Shown here one piece after another: positions 1-8,913 of a stretch of DNA of 64,000 bases (position 1 is the stretch's first letter; each line of letters begins with the position of its first letter). Source of the DNA: Gemmatimonadales bacterium (GTDB taxonomy: Bacteria; Gemmatimonadota; Gemmatimonadetes; Longimicrobiales; Gaopeijiaceae); assembly GCA_007695195.1 (NCBI GenBank), contig REEG01000251.1, positions 1 to 64,000 of the forward strand, given 5' to 3'. Under the pieces are notes generated by a model, which was not told where the DNA came from, searched no databases, and saw nothing but the letters and a program-made list of their open reading frames with translations. The position numbers and the translations under genes were made by a program.

Positions 1-70
1 GTTGTAGGGGGGGGCGTTGGTGTTGAGGGGGGCCCTGCGGTTATGGGGGCGGCGGGGCGCACCCGGGGCT

Positions 71-120
71 GGGAAACTCTACAACTAGATGCGACTACAC
101 TGTTAGTTGTAGAGTTTCCC
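71..120. repeat. Perfect 17-bp inverted repeat, 16-nt spacer
   Basis: The arm GGGAAACTCTACAACTA at 71-87 is exactly complementary to the arm at 104-120, with 16 bases between. The outer motif CTACAAC/GTTGTAG also occurs singly at bases 1-7 and 289-295. This could be an operator for a neighbour beyond the left edge, a hairpin in a leader RNA, or a mobile-element scar. There is no T-run after the second arm, so a classical terminator is unlikely. BlaI/MecI-type repressors bind TACA/TGTA dyads, which makes an operator conceivable but unproven. Confidence 0.6.
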
Positions 121-350
121 CCACCAAAACCGCGACAACTCTTCACCGACTGGAACGTGAGAATCAGCCCGAAGACTTTCCCCTCGTATATGGGGGCAAG
201 TCTTCGAGTATTTTTCGAGACTGTTTTCGATGTAGATTTTGCCCGGGTTTTCCACGAGTAACTCTTCAGTGATTACTCAGGAGCCACCCGTTGTAGCCTT
301 TCCCCGACCTGGGAGAGGGAAACGGGGGTTGACGCGCGGATAGGGGGTGT

Positions 351-400
351 CGGGACCTGGGGTAGAGGCTCGGGACCTGGAGTAGAGGCTTGGCACCTGG
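351..400 (+). repeat. 20-bp tandem repeat, 2.5 copies
   Basis: The unit CGGGACCTGGRGTAGAGGCT occurs at 351-370 and 371-390 with one mismatch, and a degenerate half copy follows at 391-400. It lies upstream of the polyphosphate kinase. No function can be read from it. Confidence 0.7.
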
Positions 401-580
401 CATGGGACGAGGACAAGCCCAGTGGGAGGCAGTAAGCCGAGTTCAGGAGGAGCGACACCACGTGGAGCGCGCCAACCCGGCCTTGGGCCCTGGGTGGAGT
501 CACCTCGCCGAGGTCACAGAGTTGCGCTGCGAAGAGCCCGGGCTTTACCGTTGGGATTCAAACCTTTCCAGGAGACTACG

Positions 581-1417
581 GTGCTCGAACCCCACGCCCC
601 CCCCGTCTATAACAAGCGGGGAAAACTTAAGTCCAAGTACTACAATCGGGAACTGGCCCGACTCCAGGCCGAGCTGGTCAAGCTCCAATACTGGATCCGA
701 CACCGCGATAAGCGGGTCGTCCTCGTCTTCGAAGGTCGGGACGCCGCTGGAAAGGGGGGCACCATCAAGCGCCTCGCCGAGGTACTCAACCCGCGCTATG
801 CCCATATCGTTGCCTTGGCGGTTCCCACCGAGCGCGAGCGGACCCAGTGGTATTTCCAACGCTACGTCGCACACCTTCCTGCGGCGGGCGAGATCGCCAT
901 GTTCGACCGGAGTTGGTACAATCGAGCCGGCGTGGAGCGGGTCATGGGCTTCTGCACCGATGAGGAGTACGACGAGTTCCTTCGGGCCTGCCCTCGGTTC
1001 GAGAAACTACTCATCCGTGACGGGATCATCCTGCTCAAGTACTGGTTCTCCGTGAGCGCCGAGGAGCAGGAGCGGCGCTTCCAGTCTCGGATCGAAAGCA
1101 CCGTCAAGCGATGGAAGATCAGCCCCATGGATCTCGAGTCCAGGGCCAGGTGGGTCGAGTACAGCCGGGCCAAGGATACCATGTTCGAGTACACGGACAC
1201 CAAGATCGCGCCATGGTACGTCGTACCCTCGGACGACAAGAAGAGAGCACGGTTGAACGTGATGCAGCACCTGATCTCCCAGTTCGACTACCGCGATGTG
1301 GTGCCTGGGCCCATTGAACTCCCTCCTCGCGCCCCGACCTCCGGGTACGTCCGCTCTCCCGAGAACGAGCAGACCTTCGTGCCGGACCTCTATGCCCCTT
1401 CCGGGGAAGCGGGTTGA
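581..1417 (+). CDS. ppk2: Polyphosphate kinase 2 family protein
   Basis: Cytosolic PPK2 enzymes transfer phosphate between polyphosphate and nucleotides (ADP or AMP to ATP, or GDP to GTP). The 278-residue product has the family P-loop GRDAAGKGG at residues 52-60 and the Walker B/lid segment FDRSWYNRAG at 108-117, both diagnostic. It ends with the basic, acidic-patterned C-terminal helices usual in one-domain PPK2. I chose the GTG at 581 because AGGAG lies at 570-574, six bases upstream. The open frame runs back to 422, but those 53 residues are low-complexity and have no family counterpart. Length and motifs fit a single-domain class I-like enzyme, and substrate preference (ADP versus AMP) cannot be read reliably. 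It appears monocistronic, with no polyphosphate partner gene nearby. Confidence 0.93.
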   Translation: MLEPHAPPVYNKRGKLKSKYYNRELARLQAELVKLQYWIRHRDKRVVLVFEGRDAAGKGGTIKRLAEVLNPRYAHIVALAVPTERERTQWYFQRYVAHLPAAGEIAMFDRSWYNRAGVERVMGFCTDEEYDEFLRACPRFEKLLIRDGIILLKYWFSVSAEEQERRFQSRIESTVKRWKISPMDLESRARWVEYSRAKDTMFEYTDTKIAPWYVVPSDDKKRARLNVMQHLISQFDYRDVVPGPIELPPRAPTSGYVRSPENEQTFVPDLYAPSGEAG

Positions 1418-1604
1418 TGGTCTGATCGATGGTGTCGGTTGGCATGCCACTCTCCGATCCGACCAGAGTCGATTCGGCATTTGACGCTGAGGTCCACGCG
1501 GAGGATGGGCCGGCAGGTGATTCAGGGGGCTTATACAGCGATGGCCTCAGGGGAGGAGACAGCGGCGGGCCGGCGGAACTGGCGGAGCGGCGTGCCGGCG
1601 GGGA

Positions 1605-2534
1605 TCAGTCGGGTGTTTCGGGGGGGGAGCCGGCGGTTGTGGACTCCGCCGGTGACTGTCCGGAGCTGGAATGCACGCTCAGCGCCGTCACTGTGACCAG
1701 GATCAGACCCATGCCAAGAAGCTGCGGACCGGCCAGGTCCTCATTCAGAACCGCCACGCCGAAGAGCGAGGCGGTGACCGGTTCCACCATGGCCACGATG
1801 GACGCCACGGTGGGAGCCGTACGCTTCAGACCGATGATGTACAGAACGAACGAAAGACCCGCGCCGAGGACACCCAATGCCGCGAATAGCGGCCAATCCG
1901 AGGTGGTGAGGGCTGCACGGATCTGGTCGGTTTCGCTCGGAAGGAAGAGGGTTGCGATGAGAACCGTAAAGGCGATGGTGAGAATCGCCTGCGGACTGCC
2001 GTGGGCCGCTGCACGCTTGAAGGCGAAGATGAAGATTGCGTAGGAAACGCCGGCGAGAAGACCGGCGCCCACACCGATGGCTGTGATCCCGCTTGCATCA
2101 ATATCGTAGACCTGCGTGAGGAGTACGATTCCCACCATGACCAAGCCGATGGCGATCCACTTCGGCGTTGTGGGAGTCTCAAGCTTGAGTGCAAATGACA
2201 CGAGATAGACGAATACGGGTGCGCAGTACATCAAGGTGACGGCTACCGCAACGGTGCCCCGGTCGATGCTGAGAAAGTAGAATCCGAAATTTCCCGCAAC
2301 CCCGACGCCGGCGATGACCGCCCAGAACCACAGCCACCGACTGGTCATTCCGCTTCCGCCCGGGCGCAGCACCAGCCAGGCCAGGACGAATAGGAGTCCG
2401 ATAGCCCCCCGGTAGAACGAGAGGACGAACGGATCCCATCCTTCGGCCATGAGATAACCGCCCAGTCCACCTGACAGCCCCCAGAATAGAGCCGCCAAAA
2501 CCACGAAAGCTGCACTTCCACCCACGGACTTCAC
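1605..2534 (-). CDS. EamA/DMT-family membrane transporter
   Basis: This is an inner-membrane permease of the drug/metabolite transporter superfamily, about 309 residues with roughly ten hydrophobic segments in two EamA repeats. The first repeat starts with ALFWGLSGGLGGY. The second ends in a segment around EPVTASLFGVAVLNE, the conserved E-P-V motif before the last two helices. The substrate is unknown. The open frame extends to 2654, but the added 40 residues are hydrophilic and lie before the first helix. A GTG at 2534 has GAGGAG nine bases upstream and gives the usual family length. The C-terminus is a short polar Ser/Pro/Thr tail. The gene stands alone and converges on ppk2. Confidence 0.88.
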   Translation of the reverse strand: MKSVGGSAAFVVLAALFWGLSGGLGGYLMAEGWDPFVLSFYRGAIGLLFVLAWLVLRPGGSGMTSRWLWFWAVIAGVGVAGNFGFYFLSIDRGTVAVAVTLMYCAPVFVYLVSFALKLETPTTPKWIAIGLVMVGIVLLTQVYDIDASGITAIGVGAGLLAGVSYAIFIFAFKRAAAHGSPQAILTIAFTVLIATLFLPSETDQIRAALTTSDWPLFAALGVLGAGLSFVLYIIGLKRTAPTVASIVAMVEPVTASLFGVAVLNEDLAGPQLLGMGLILVTVTALSVHSSSGQSPAESTTAGSPPETPD

Positions 2535-2959
2535 TCTTTGCAGCTCCTCGATGTCATGGATGGTTGAATGCGGTGTGCGCTGGGCGACCGGAGCGACCCT
2601 GTCACCGCCCCAAGGGAGCAACCCGTTCTGGCGATTCCGGCTTCCCACACTCAAAGTGATGGAAGATCCTGAGGCCCATCCGTTGGGCCATGGGCCAGTA
2701 AAGGATGTTTCAACACTCCCCCCGAAGCCCCCTCCCCTGTAGCTTGGCTAGGACCGCCGAGGCTCGGGCCGAAGATGGGGTCCTTGCCTGCGAAGCATCC
2801 ACTCCGGGGTCGGAGAGCTGTTTTCATCCGATGCTTTAACGTAAAGGCAGAGGCCTCGTTCTACCCTCGGGAAGTTCTGGTCCCACGAATCTCTAACAGC
2901 CTGCCGAGGATCCGGCTCAACCGTCAACCTCGCCCCTCTTCCCCTTCATCGAACAACCC
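2535..2959. other. Divergent intergenic region between permease and metalloprotease
   Basis: About 425 bases separate the two divergent starts and should contain both promoters. No coding frame has a good ribosome site. A locally A/T-rich patch near 2820-2850 (around GCTTTAACGTAAAGG) is the most promoter-like stretch for the rightward gene, but I cannot define convincing -35 and -10 boxes. Confidence 0.4.
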
Positions 2960-5437
2960 ATGATTCGAACGCCTGTCCGTTCCGCCCGCGGCGCCGCGCG
3001 CTCCGGGCTCCTCGCCGCCGCCGCTCTGTTGGTGGCGCTCCCCGCCTGGGGCTGCGCCTCCCGGGAAGCCCCCGCGGCCCCCGCACCCTCCGCCACTGAG
3101 GCCGCGCAGACGGCCGACCGTCCGGCCCGGGCCAACGCCCGGAACGGAATGCGGCCCTACGCCGAGGTCATCACCGCCGAGGCCGAGTCCCGTGAAGGGC
3201 TCTTCACCGTCCACAAGGTGGACGACAAGTGGTACTGGGAAATCCCCGAGGAGATGCTGGGTCGGGACATGATCCTCATCACCCGCATCACCCAGACGGC
3301 CTCGGGCATCAGCTTCGGCGGCCACCGGCAGACCACCGAGATGGTCCGCTTCGAGCGTCGGAACGACCAGGTACTCATGCGCCATGTGAGCGCCGTGAAC
3401 ACGGCGGATCCGGAGCTGCCCATCTACGAGGCGGTGCGGAACTCCAACTTCGAGCCGGTGCTGGCGGCGTGGAACATCGAGACGGAGGGCCCCGCCGAGG
3501 GTGAGGCGGGTTCGGTGGTGGTGGACGTCAGCGGCTTCTTCACCTCCGACGCCACCATCATCGGGCTTACCCGTCAGCGGCGGCAGCAGTACGATGTCCG
3601 GCGGCTGGTGCCGGAGCGGACCTTCGTTGAGTCCATGCGGAGCTTTCCGGAGAATATCGAGGTGCGTCGCGTGGTGACCTACGACGCCCAGAACCCTCCT
3701 TCGAACCGGGCCGGCGAGACTCTCTCCATGGAGTTCGGCCATTCCCTCATGGTCCTCCCCGAGGACCCCATGATGCCCCGGTACTGGGATGAGCGGGTCA
3801 GCTACTTCTCCACCACCATCAATGACTTCGGGGCCGACGCCCAGCGCCTGATCCAGCGGCGCTTCATCCAGCGATTCCGGCTCGAGCCCGCCGACACGGC
3901 GGCCTACCTCCGGGGTGAGCTGGTGGAGCCGGTGAACCCCATCATCTTCTACATCGACCCGGCCACCCCCGAGAAGTGGCGCCCCTGGCTGGCCCAGGGA
4001 GTCGACGACTGGCAGGTAGCCTACGAAGCGGCGGGCTTCAAGAACGCCATCATGGCCAAGATGCCCCCCACCCCTGAAGAGGATCCGGACTGGGATCCCG
4101 CCGACGCCCGCATCAACATCATCCGCTACCTGGCGTCTCCGGTGCAGAACGCCTCCGGGCCCCGCTTCTTCGACCCGCGGACCGGCGAGATCCTGGGGAC
4201 CCATATCCAGTGGCACCACAATGTGATGAACCTGCTCCGGAACTGGTTCTTCGTGCAGACGTCGGCGGCGAACCCCGACGCACGGGACATCGAGTTCGAC
4301 GACGAGGTCATGGGTGAGCTCATCCGCTTCGTGTCGGCGCACGAGGTGGGGCATACGATCGGGCTTCCCCACAACATGAAGGCACATTCCTCGGTGCCGG
4401 TGGATTCGCTCCGGACGCGCTGGGTCTGCGAGAACGGGACGTCGGCCTCCATCATGGACTACGCCCGCTTCAACTATGTGGCGCAGCCCGGCGACGACAC
4501 CTGCTTCTACCCCATCGTGGGACCGTACGACAAGTGGTCCATCGAATGGGGACACCGGTGGATCCCCGAGGCCACAACGCCGGAAGAGGAGCGTCCCATC
4601 CTCAATGCCTGGGTCCTGGAGCGCGCCGACAATCCCCTCTTCCGCTTCGGCGACCCGAGCCAGACGGACCCCGGCTCCCTCAGCGAGGCCCTGGGTGACG
4701 ACGCCGTTCGGGCCTCGGACTATGGGGTCGAGAATCTGAAGCGCACCATGGCGAGCCTCCGGGAATGGACCTTCCGGGAGTTGGATGACCACAGCCAGCT
4801 CGCCGAACTGTACGGCCAGATCGCCGGGCAGTGGAATCGCTACAGCGGCCACGTGGCGGCCAACATCGGTGGTGTGGACTGGACCCGGCAGGTACAGGGC
4901 CAGGACGGCCGGCCCTTCACCATCATCGACCGGGAGCAGCAGCGCCGGGCCATGGACTACCTGGACCGGCAGGTCTTCACCACCCCCACCTGGATGATCG
5001 ACGAGGACATCATCTTCCGGATCCGGGCCTCCGGTACGCCGGACCAGATCCGCCAGCTCCAGGTGAGCGGGCTGAACAATGTGCTCCAGGTGAACCGGAT
5101 GAAGCGCCTCATCGAGCACGAGGCGCTCCTGGGCAGCCAGGCCTACACGCTGGGCGAGATGCTCTCGGACCTCCGGGCCTCCGTCTGGCGGGAGCTGGGA
5201 GCGGGCGCCCCCATCGATGCCTACCGCCGGAACCTGCAGCGGGCCTGGGTCGACCGCATGGCCACCCTCATGGAGGACGACGAGGCCATGCAGAGCGACA
5301 TTGCCCCCCGGGCCCGCGGGGAGCTGGTGACCCTCCGCACCCAGGCCCAGCAGGCGGCCGGGCGGGGCGGCGACGAGGCCACCCGCCTCCACCTGAACGA
5401 CATCACCGCCCGCATCGACGCGATCCTGGACGAGTAG
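2960..5437 (+). CDS. Exported zinc-dependent metalloprotease (DUF5117/DUF4953 type)
   Basis: The 825-residue protein begins with a signal peptide ending in a hydrophobic stretch and a cysteine (ALPAWGC), so it may be a lipoprotein. The catalytic site is HEVGHTIGLPHN at residues 461-472, the extended metzincin zinc motif HExxHxxGxxH. A Met-turn candidate follows about 30 residues later in SIMDYARF. The layout of a long N-terminal beta-rich region (DUF5118/DUF5117-like), central protease and helical C-terminus matches the zinc-dependent metalloproteases common in Gemmatimonadota and Bacteroidota. It probably degrades proteins in the periplasm or at the surface. It is followed by a clear intrinsic terminator, so it is likely transcribed alone. 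Confidence 0.92.
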   Translation: MIRTPVRSARGAARSGLLAAAALLVALPAWGCASREAPAAPAPSATEAAQTADRPARANARNGMRPYAEVITAEAESREGLFTVHKVDDKWYWEIPEEMLGRDMILITRITQTASGISFGGHRQTTEMVRFERRNDQVLMRHVSAVNTADPELPIYEAVRNSNFEPVLAAWNIETEGPAEGEAGSVVVDVSGFFTSDATIIGLTRQRRQQYDVRRLVPERTFVESMRSFPENIEVRRVVTYDAQNPPSNRAGETLSMEFGHSLMVLPEDPMMPRYWDERVSYFSTTINDFGADAQRLIQRRFIQRFRLEPADTAAYLRGELVEPVNPIIFYIDPATPEKWRPWLAQGVDDWQVAYEAAGFKNAIMAKMPPTPEEDPDWDPADARINIIRYLASPVQNASGPRFFDPRTGEILGTHIQWHHNVMNLLRNWFFVQTSAANPDARDIEFDDEVMGELIRFVSAHEVGHTIGLPHNMKAHSSVPVDSLRTRWVCENGTSASIMDYARFNYVAQPGDDTCFYPIVGPYDKWSIEWGHRWIPEATTPEEERPILNAWVLERADNPLFRFGDPSQTDPGSLSEALGDDAVRASDYGVENLKRTMASLREWTFRELDDHSQLAELYGQIAGQWNRYSGHVAANIGGVDWTRQVQGQDGRPFTIIDREQQRRAMDYLDRQVFTTPTWMIDEDIIFRIRASGTPDQIRQLQVSGLNNVLQVNRMKRLIEHEALLGSQAYTLGEMLSDLRASVWRELGAGAPIDAYRRNLQRAWVDRMATLMEDDEAMQSDIAPRARGELVTLRTQAQQAAGRGGDEATRLHLNDITARIDAILDE

Positions 5438-5779
5438 GCTCACTCCTCTCCGGGGTCTCCGGAGTTTTGATCCGTGGGGTCCGGATCCTCGGGACAACGC
5501 TTTCAGTAGCGGCGTTTCCCGGGGGTTCGGACCCCTCGTTCGTTGGGTCACGGGGAGCCTCCTCGGTCCGGGCGGCCGGGGGGCGGGTCAGGGCGGCCTG
5601 GAGGCAAATCAGGGCGGGCGGGGGGAGGCGAACCGAAGTGGCGAGTGGTAGAATTGTGAAGGCCCGACCCGCATGCCTCATGCCTCCCTGGAGGCGACCG
5701 ACACTTGGGAGGCCCTCCCTCCCTCCCATCACCGGTCCGTCTCATGGTGCCAAGTCACCCCACCCCCAGCCCAACCATC
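5438..5779. other. Intergenic region with terminator and G-rich imperfect repeats
   Basis: After the terminator at 5448-5468 this stretch carries imperfect G-rich repeats (GGCGGGTCAGGGCGG-like) around 5575-5625, then the leader of the next lipoprotein gene. No gene is apparent. The promoter of the downstream gene should lie here, but I see no clear boxes. Confidence 0.4.
5448..5468 (+). terminator. Intrinsic terminator after the metalloprotease gene
   Basis: A perfect 6-bp stem CTCCGG/CCGGAG (5448-5453 and 5459-5464) with a 5-base loop is followed at once by TTTT. It lies 11 bases after the stop codon. Confidence 0.75.
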
Positions 5780-7582
5780 ATGACTCGACGGCCGATGGCT
5801 TCAGCCATCCTCATCCTTCTTGCAGTCCTCACCGCCTGCGGCGGCTCGGATGACCCGGTGGCGCAGGATCCGGAGCGGACGGTAGCGGCCCTCCAGCTCT
5901 CTGCCACCCAGATCACGGTGGACGACGGGGCCGCCGTGCGCCTCTCGGCCACGGTGTCCGACCAGACTGGCCGAGCTTTCTCGACCCTTCCTGCCGGAAC
6001 CCAGGTCACCTGGACGGTGGACGGCACCTCCGTTGCCACGGTGCAGGCGGTTGGGGCCGGGCTCCAGGCCGACCTCACCGGCCAGCGGCCGGGAGAGACA
6101 CGTGTGACTGCCGCCGTGGCGGGGCTCAGCGCCCAGGCCCAGGTTACGGTGAACCAGGTGGCCACCACCCTCCAGACGCTATCGGGAGACGGTCAGTCGG
6201 CTCCTGCCGGAGAGACCCTCCCGGATCCGCTGGAGGTGCAGGTCCGGGATCGTCACGGAGATGGGGTTCCCGGGGTGGCTGTGGCCTTCGCGGCGTTGGC
6301 CGGAGGCGGACGCCTCTCGCCCACGACCGCCACCTCGGACGCACAAGGGCGGGCCACCTCCGCCTGGACGCTGGGCGACCAGGCCGGAGAGCAGGTGGCC
6401 ACGGCCCAGGTCTCCGGGCTGGCGGGCTCCCCTGTGGAGTTCAGGGCCCAGGCCACCGAGGCGGTGGGCGAGGGCACGGTGGAGGGAGTGGTCACGGCGG
6501 CCAACGGGGTGACCCCCATCCAGGGCGCCCTGGTGCGACTTCTGCCCGACTCCGGTGCCGGTATGGAAGGGCCGTCGGCGGGGAGCGCCGCCGGTGTCGA
6601 CGGAGGCCCCGATGATCTCGGCGCGTCCGGAGACGGACCCCAGGCCATCACCGACCTGGAGGGCCGCTTCCGACTGGAGGGAGTCCCCGCAGGAGCCAGG
6701 ATCCTCCTTGCTACCCGGGGGGTGTTCCGGGCCGAGATCAGCGTTCAGGTGGAGGCGGGGACAGTGGTGCAGGCTCCCACCCTGGCGTTGGACGCTGACG
6801 GGGCCCTGGCGTTCGTCCCCGGGGACTTCGACCGGATCGAGGACATTCTCCGGGAACGGCTGGGGCTGGATGTGGCCGAGGTGGCCCCCATGGATCTGGC
6901 GTCTCCTGAGATCACCTCCCGGTACCGCTACATCTTCATCAACTGCGGCGTGGAGGAGTGGAGCTACGCCGAGGATGAAGCGGTGATCTCCAACCTTCTG
7001 GACTTCGTGGCGGAAGGTGGTGCGCTCTACGTCTCTGACCTGGAGTTGCAACTGGTGGCCAATATGTTCCCGGACCGGTTCCGCATCGACTTCGGGTTGG
7101 AGGAAGGCATCATCCGGAGCGAGGTGGTGGACCCGGGGATGCGGGCCTTCCTGGGGCCGAACCGGGACGTCATCGACATCTTCTTCGACCTGGAAGACTG
7201 GGATGCCGTGAGGGATCCCGACGCCGATATCGATGTTCTCCTGCGTGCCAACTACCAGGGGGATCGGGGCCCGGTGACCAACGGCCCCCTGGCCATCTCC
7301 ATCGAGCACGGTCTGGGGCAGGTGGTGTACACCAGCTTCCACAATGTAGCTGCGCCCACGGAAGATCAGGTGGCCGCCCTCAGCTACTTCGTGTTCGCCG
7401 CCGGGGGCATGGGCAACGCTCGGGAGTTGGCCGGCGCCATGATGCAGAGTTCGCCGCTGGCCGGTGCCACATCGTTCCGGGCATTCGTGGAGGGAGCCGG
7501 CATGGGCGAGCGGCATAGCCATGCGCGACAGGAGCGCTCGGATCGGCGTCGGGCACACCCCCACCACCATCACCACCACTGA
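5780..7582 (+). CDS. Lipoprotein with Ig-like/invasin domains and a histidine tail
   Basis: The product has 600 residues when started at the ATG at 5780, which gives a compact lipoprotein signal (lipobox LTAC). Upstream in-frame codons lack a signal sequence. A bacterial Ig-like (BIG2-like) domain covers about residues 25-125. An invasin-like domain (BIG_1-like, with the typical DGQSAPAG start) follows to about 225. Next come a carboxypeptidase-regulatory-like beta-sandwich to about 345 and an alpha/beta domain resembling ThuA/DUF4350 glutamine-amidotransferase folds (LLDFVAEGGALYVSDLE). The C-terminus is strongly basic and ends in HPHHHHHH. It is probably a surface-anchored adhesin or scaffold. 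The enzymatic role of the alpha/beta domain is unknown. The next gene starts 45 bases later and may be co-transcribed. Confidence 0.8.
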   Translation: MTRRPMASAILILLAVLTACGGSDDPVAQDPERTVAALQLSATQITVDDGAAVRLSATVSDQTGRAFSTLPAGTQVTWTVDGTSVATVQAVGAGLQADLTGQRPGETRVTAAVAGLSAQAQVTVNQVATTLQTLSGDGQSAPAGETLPDPLEVQVRDRHGDGVPGVAVAFAALAGGGRLSPTTATSDAQGRATSAWTLGDQAGEQVATAQVSGLAGSPVEFRAQATEAVGEGTVEGVVTAANGVTPIQGALVRLLPDSGAGMEGPSAGSAAGVDGGPDDLGASGDGPQAITDLEGRFRLEGVPAGARILLATRGVFRAEISVQVEAGTVVQAPTLALDADGALAFVPGDFDRIEDILRERLGLDVAEVAPMDLASPEITSRYRYIFINCGVEEWSYAEDEAVISNLLDFVAEGGALYVSDLELQLVANMFPDRFRIDFGLEEGIIRSEVVDPGMRAFLGPNRDVIDIFFDLEDWDAVRDPDADIDVLLRANYQGDRGPVTNGPLAISIEHGLGQVVYTSFHNVAAPTEDQVAALSYFVFAAGGMGNARELAGAMMQSSPLAGATSFRAFVEGAGMGERHSHARQERSDRRRAHPHHHHHH

Positions 7583-7626
7583 AGGGGGTAGGCCATGAAA
7601 GCCGCCGAGCCTATGGGAGGAAGGCC

Positions 7627-8913
7627 GTGACCAGCATCCTCGGGAACCAGCCCGTCCGTCGCGTGGGAAGGGATCTGGCTCTGGCGGCGCTTCTTCTCCT
7701 GGCCATGGCGGTACCGGGGACTGCCCAGCACCCGGTACCGCCTGCGGCCCCCTCCGGGCTCGCCGTGGATATGGAGGCTCCCGACTCCCTCATCCAGGCC
7801 ATCACCTCGGACCTGCGGACTTCTGGGGATTCGGAGCACTCCCAGGGGAATCCGTGGACGCTGCAAGAGCGCATGGAGCAGCTCGGCGTCCCCGCCGTCT
7901 CGGTGGCGGTGGTGTCCGATGGGCGCATCCACTGGGCCAGGGCCTGGGGAATTGCCGATCCGGAGAATGGGCGCCCGGCCACCCGGCACACCCTCTTCCA
8001 GGCCGCCTCCATCAGCAAGGCGGTGGCGGGGGTGGGGGCGCTCCGGCTGGTGGAGGCGGACCTTCTCGCGCTGGATGGCCCGGTGAACCATCATCTCGCC
8101 GGCGGCTGGCGCATTCCGGAGCACCAGTGGGAGACGTCGGCCCCTGTGACCCTGCGCCACCTCCTCACCCATACCGGGGGCCTCACCGTTCACGGCTTCC
8201 CCGGATACGGCCCTGACGATCCGGTTCCGGCCCTCACGGCGTTGCTGGACGGCGAGGCGCCCGCCAACACCGCCCCGGTCCGGGTCGATCAGGAACCCGG
8301 AACGGCCTGGCGATACTCCGGCGGGGGCACTTCAGTCCTTCAGCTCGCCATGGAAGAGGTGACGGGCGAATCCTTCGCGGACTGGATGGCCCGGGAGGTG
8401 CTGATCCCGGCGGGGATGACCTCCAGCACCTACGCCCAGCCCCTCCCCGACTCCCTCAGGGAACGGGCCGCGGTGGCCCATCGGACCGATGGGTCGGTGG
8501 TGAGGGGCGGATGGCACATCTATCCGGAGCAGGCCGCCGCCGGACTGTGGACCACCCCCACCGACCTGGCCCGCTGGATCCTGGCGGTGCAGGCCGCGGC
8601 CGGTACGCCGGGCGTCGAGGCGGCGCCGGACAATCGGCCTCTCCTGGAGGAGGCCACGGCTCGCGCCATGCTCACCGAGGGGCTGGGGCGCTGGGGGCTG
8701 GGGCTCACCGTCCAGGGCCAGGGCGAACACCACCGATTCTCCCACGGCGGGGCCAACGCCGGGTACCGGGCGCAGGTCGTGGGGTGGGTGGAAGGGTCCC
8801 GGGGGATCGCCGTCATGACCAGCAGCGACACCGGCGGGGTAGTGGCGGCCGAACTCATGGCCGCCATCATCCGGGGCTACGGTTGGCCCGAGCCGCCCGG
8901 CTCCGACGACTGA
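7627..8913 (+). CDS. Exported serine hydrolase, beta-lactamase/class C fold
   Basis: The 428-residue protein has an N-terminal signal peptide (hydrophobic to about residue 30, ending GTAQ). The class C beta-lactamase/esterase elements are present: SxxK as S128-I-S-K131, the tyrosine motif as Y230-S-G, and a late HGG box in SHGGANAGY. It probably hydrolyses esters, D-amino-acid peptides or similar amides in the periplasm; true lactamase action cannot be inferred. The GTG at 7627 is preceded by GGAGGAAGG, an excellent ribosome site. Its 3' end overlaps the oppositely oriented tsaC gene by 37 bases. Confidence 0.9.
   Translation: MTSILGNQPVRRVGRDLALAALLLLAMAVPGTAQHPVPPAAPSGLAVDMEAPDSLIQAITSDLRTSGDSEHSQGNPWTLQERMEQLGVPAVSVAVVSDGRIHWARAWGIADPENGRPATRHTLFQAASISKAVAGVGALRLVEADLLALDGPVNHHLAGGWRIPEHQWETSAPVTLRHLLTHTGGLTVHGFPGYGPDDPVPALTALLDGEAPANTAPVRVDQEPGTAWRYSGGGTSVLQLAMEEVTGESFADWMAREVLIPAGMTSSTYAQPLPDSLRERAAVAHRTDGSVVRGGWHIYPEQAAAGLWTTPTDLARWILAVQAAAGTPGVEAAPDNRPLLEEATARAMLTEGLGRWGLGLTVQGQGEHHRFSHGGANAGYRAQVVGWVEGSRGIAVMTSSDTGGVVAAELMAAIIRGYGWPEPPGSDD

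Larger units (their letters stand above)
1..580. other. Gene-poor left edge with an inverted repeat and a short tandem repeat
   Basis: No convincing coding region lies before the polyphosphate kinase start. Bases about 80-280 are visibly richer in A and T than the rest of the window, with runs such as TTTTTCGAG. The stretch holds a perfect 17-bp inverted repeat (71-120) and a 20-bp tandem repeat (351-400). A 72-codon open frame at 43-261 has no ribosome binding site and no recognisable motif, so I do not call it a gene. Confidence 0.6.

Noticed and set aside
43-261. A 72-codon open frame at the left edge
   Set aside because: It spans the 17-bp inverted repeat, has no ribosome binding site and no recognisable domain.
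2924-5551. A long 875-codon reverse-strand frame opposite the metalloprotease
   Set aside because: It mirrors the true gene in high-GC DNA, lacks any motif and starts without a ribosome site, while the forward protein has an intact zinc motif and signal peptide.
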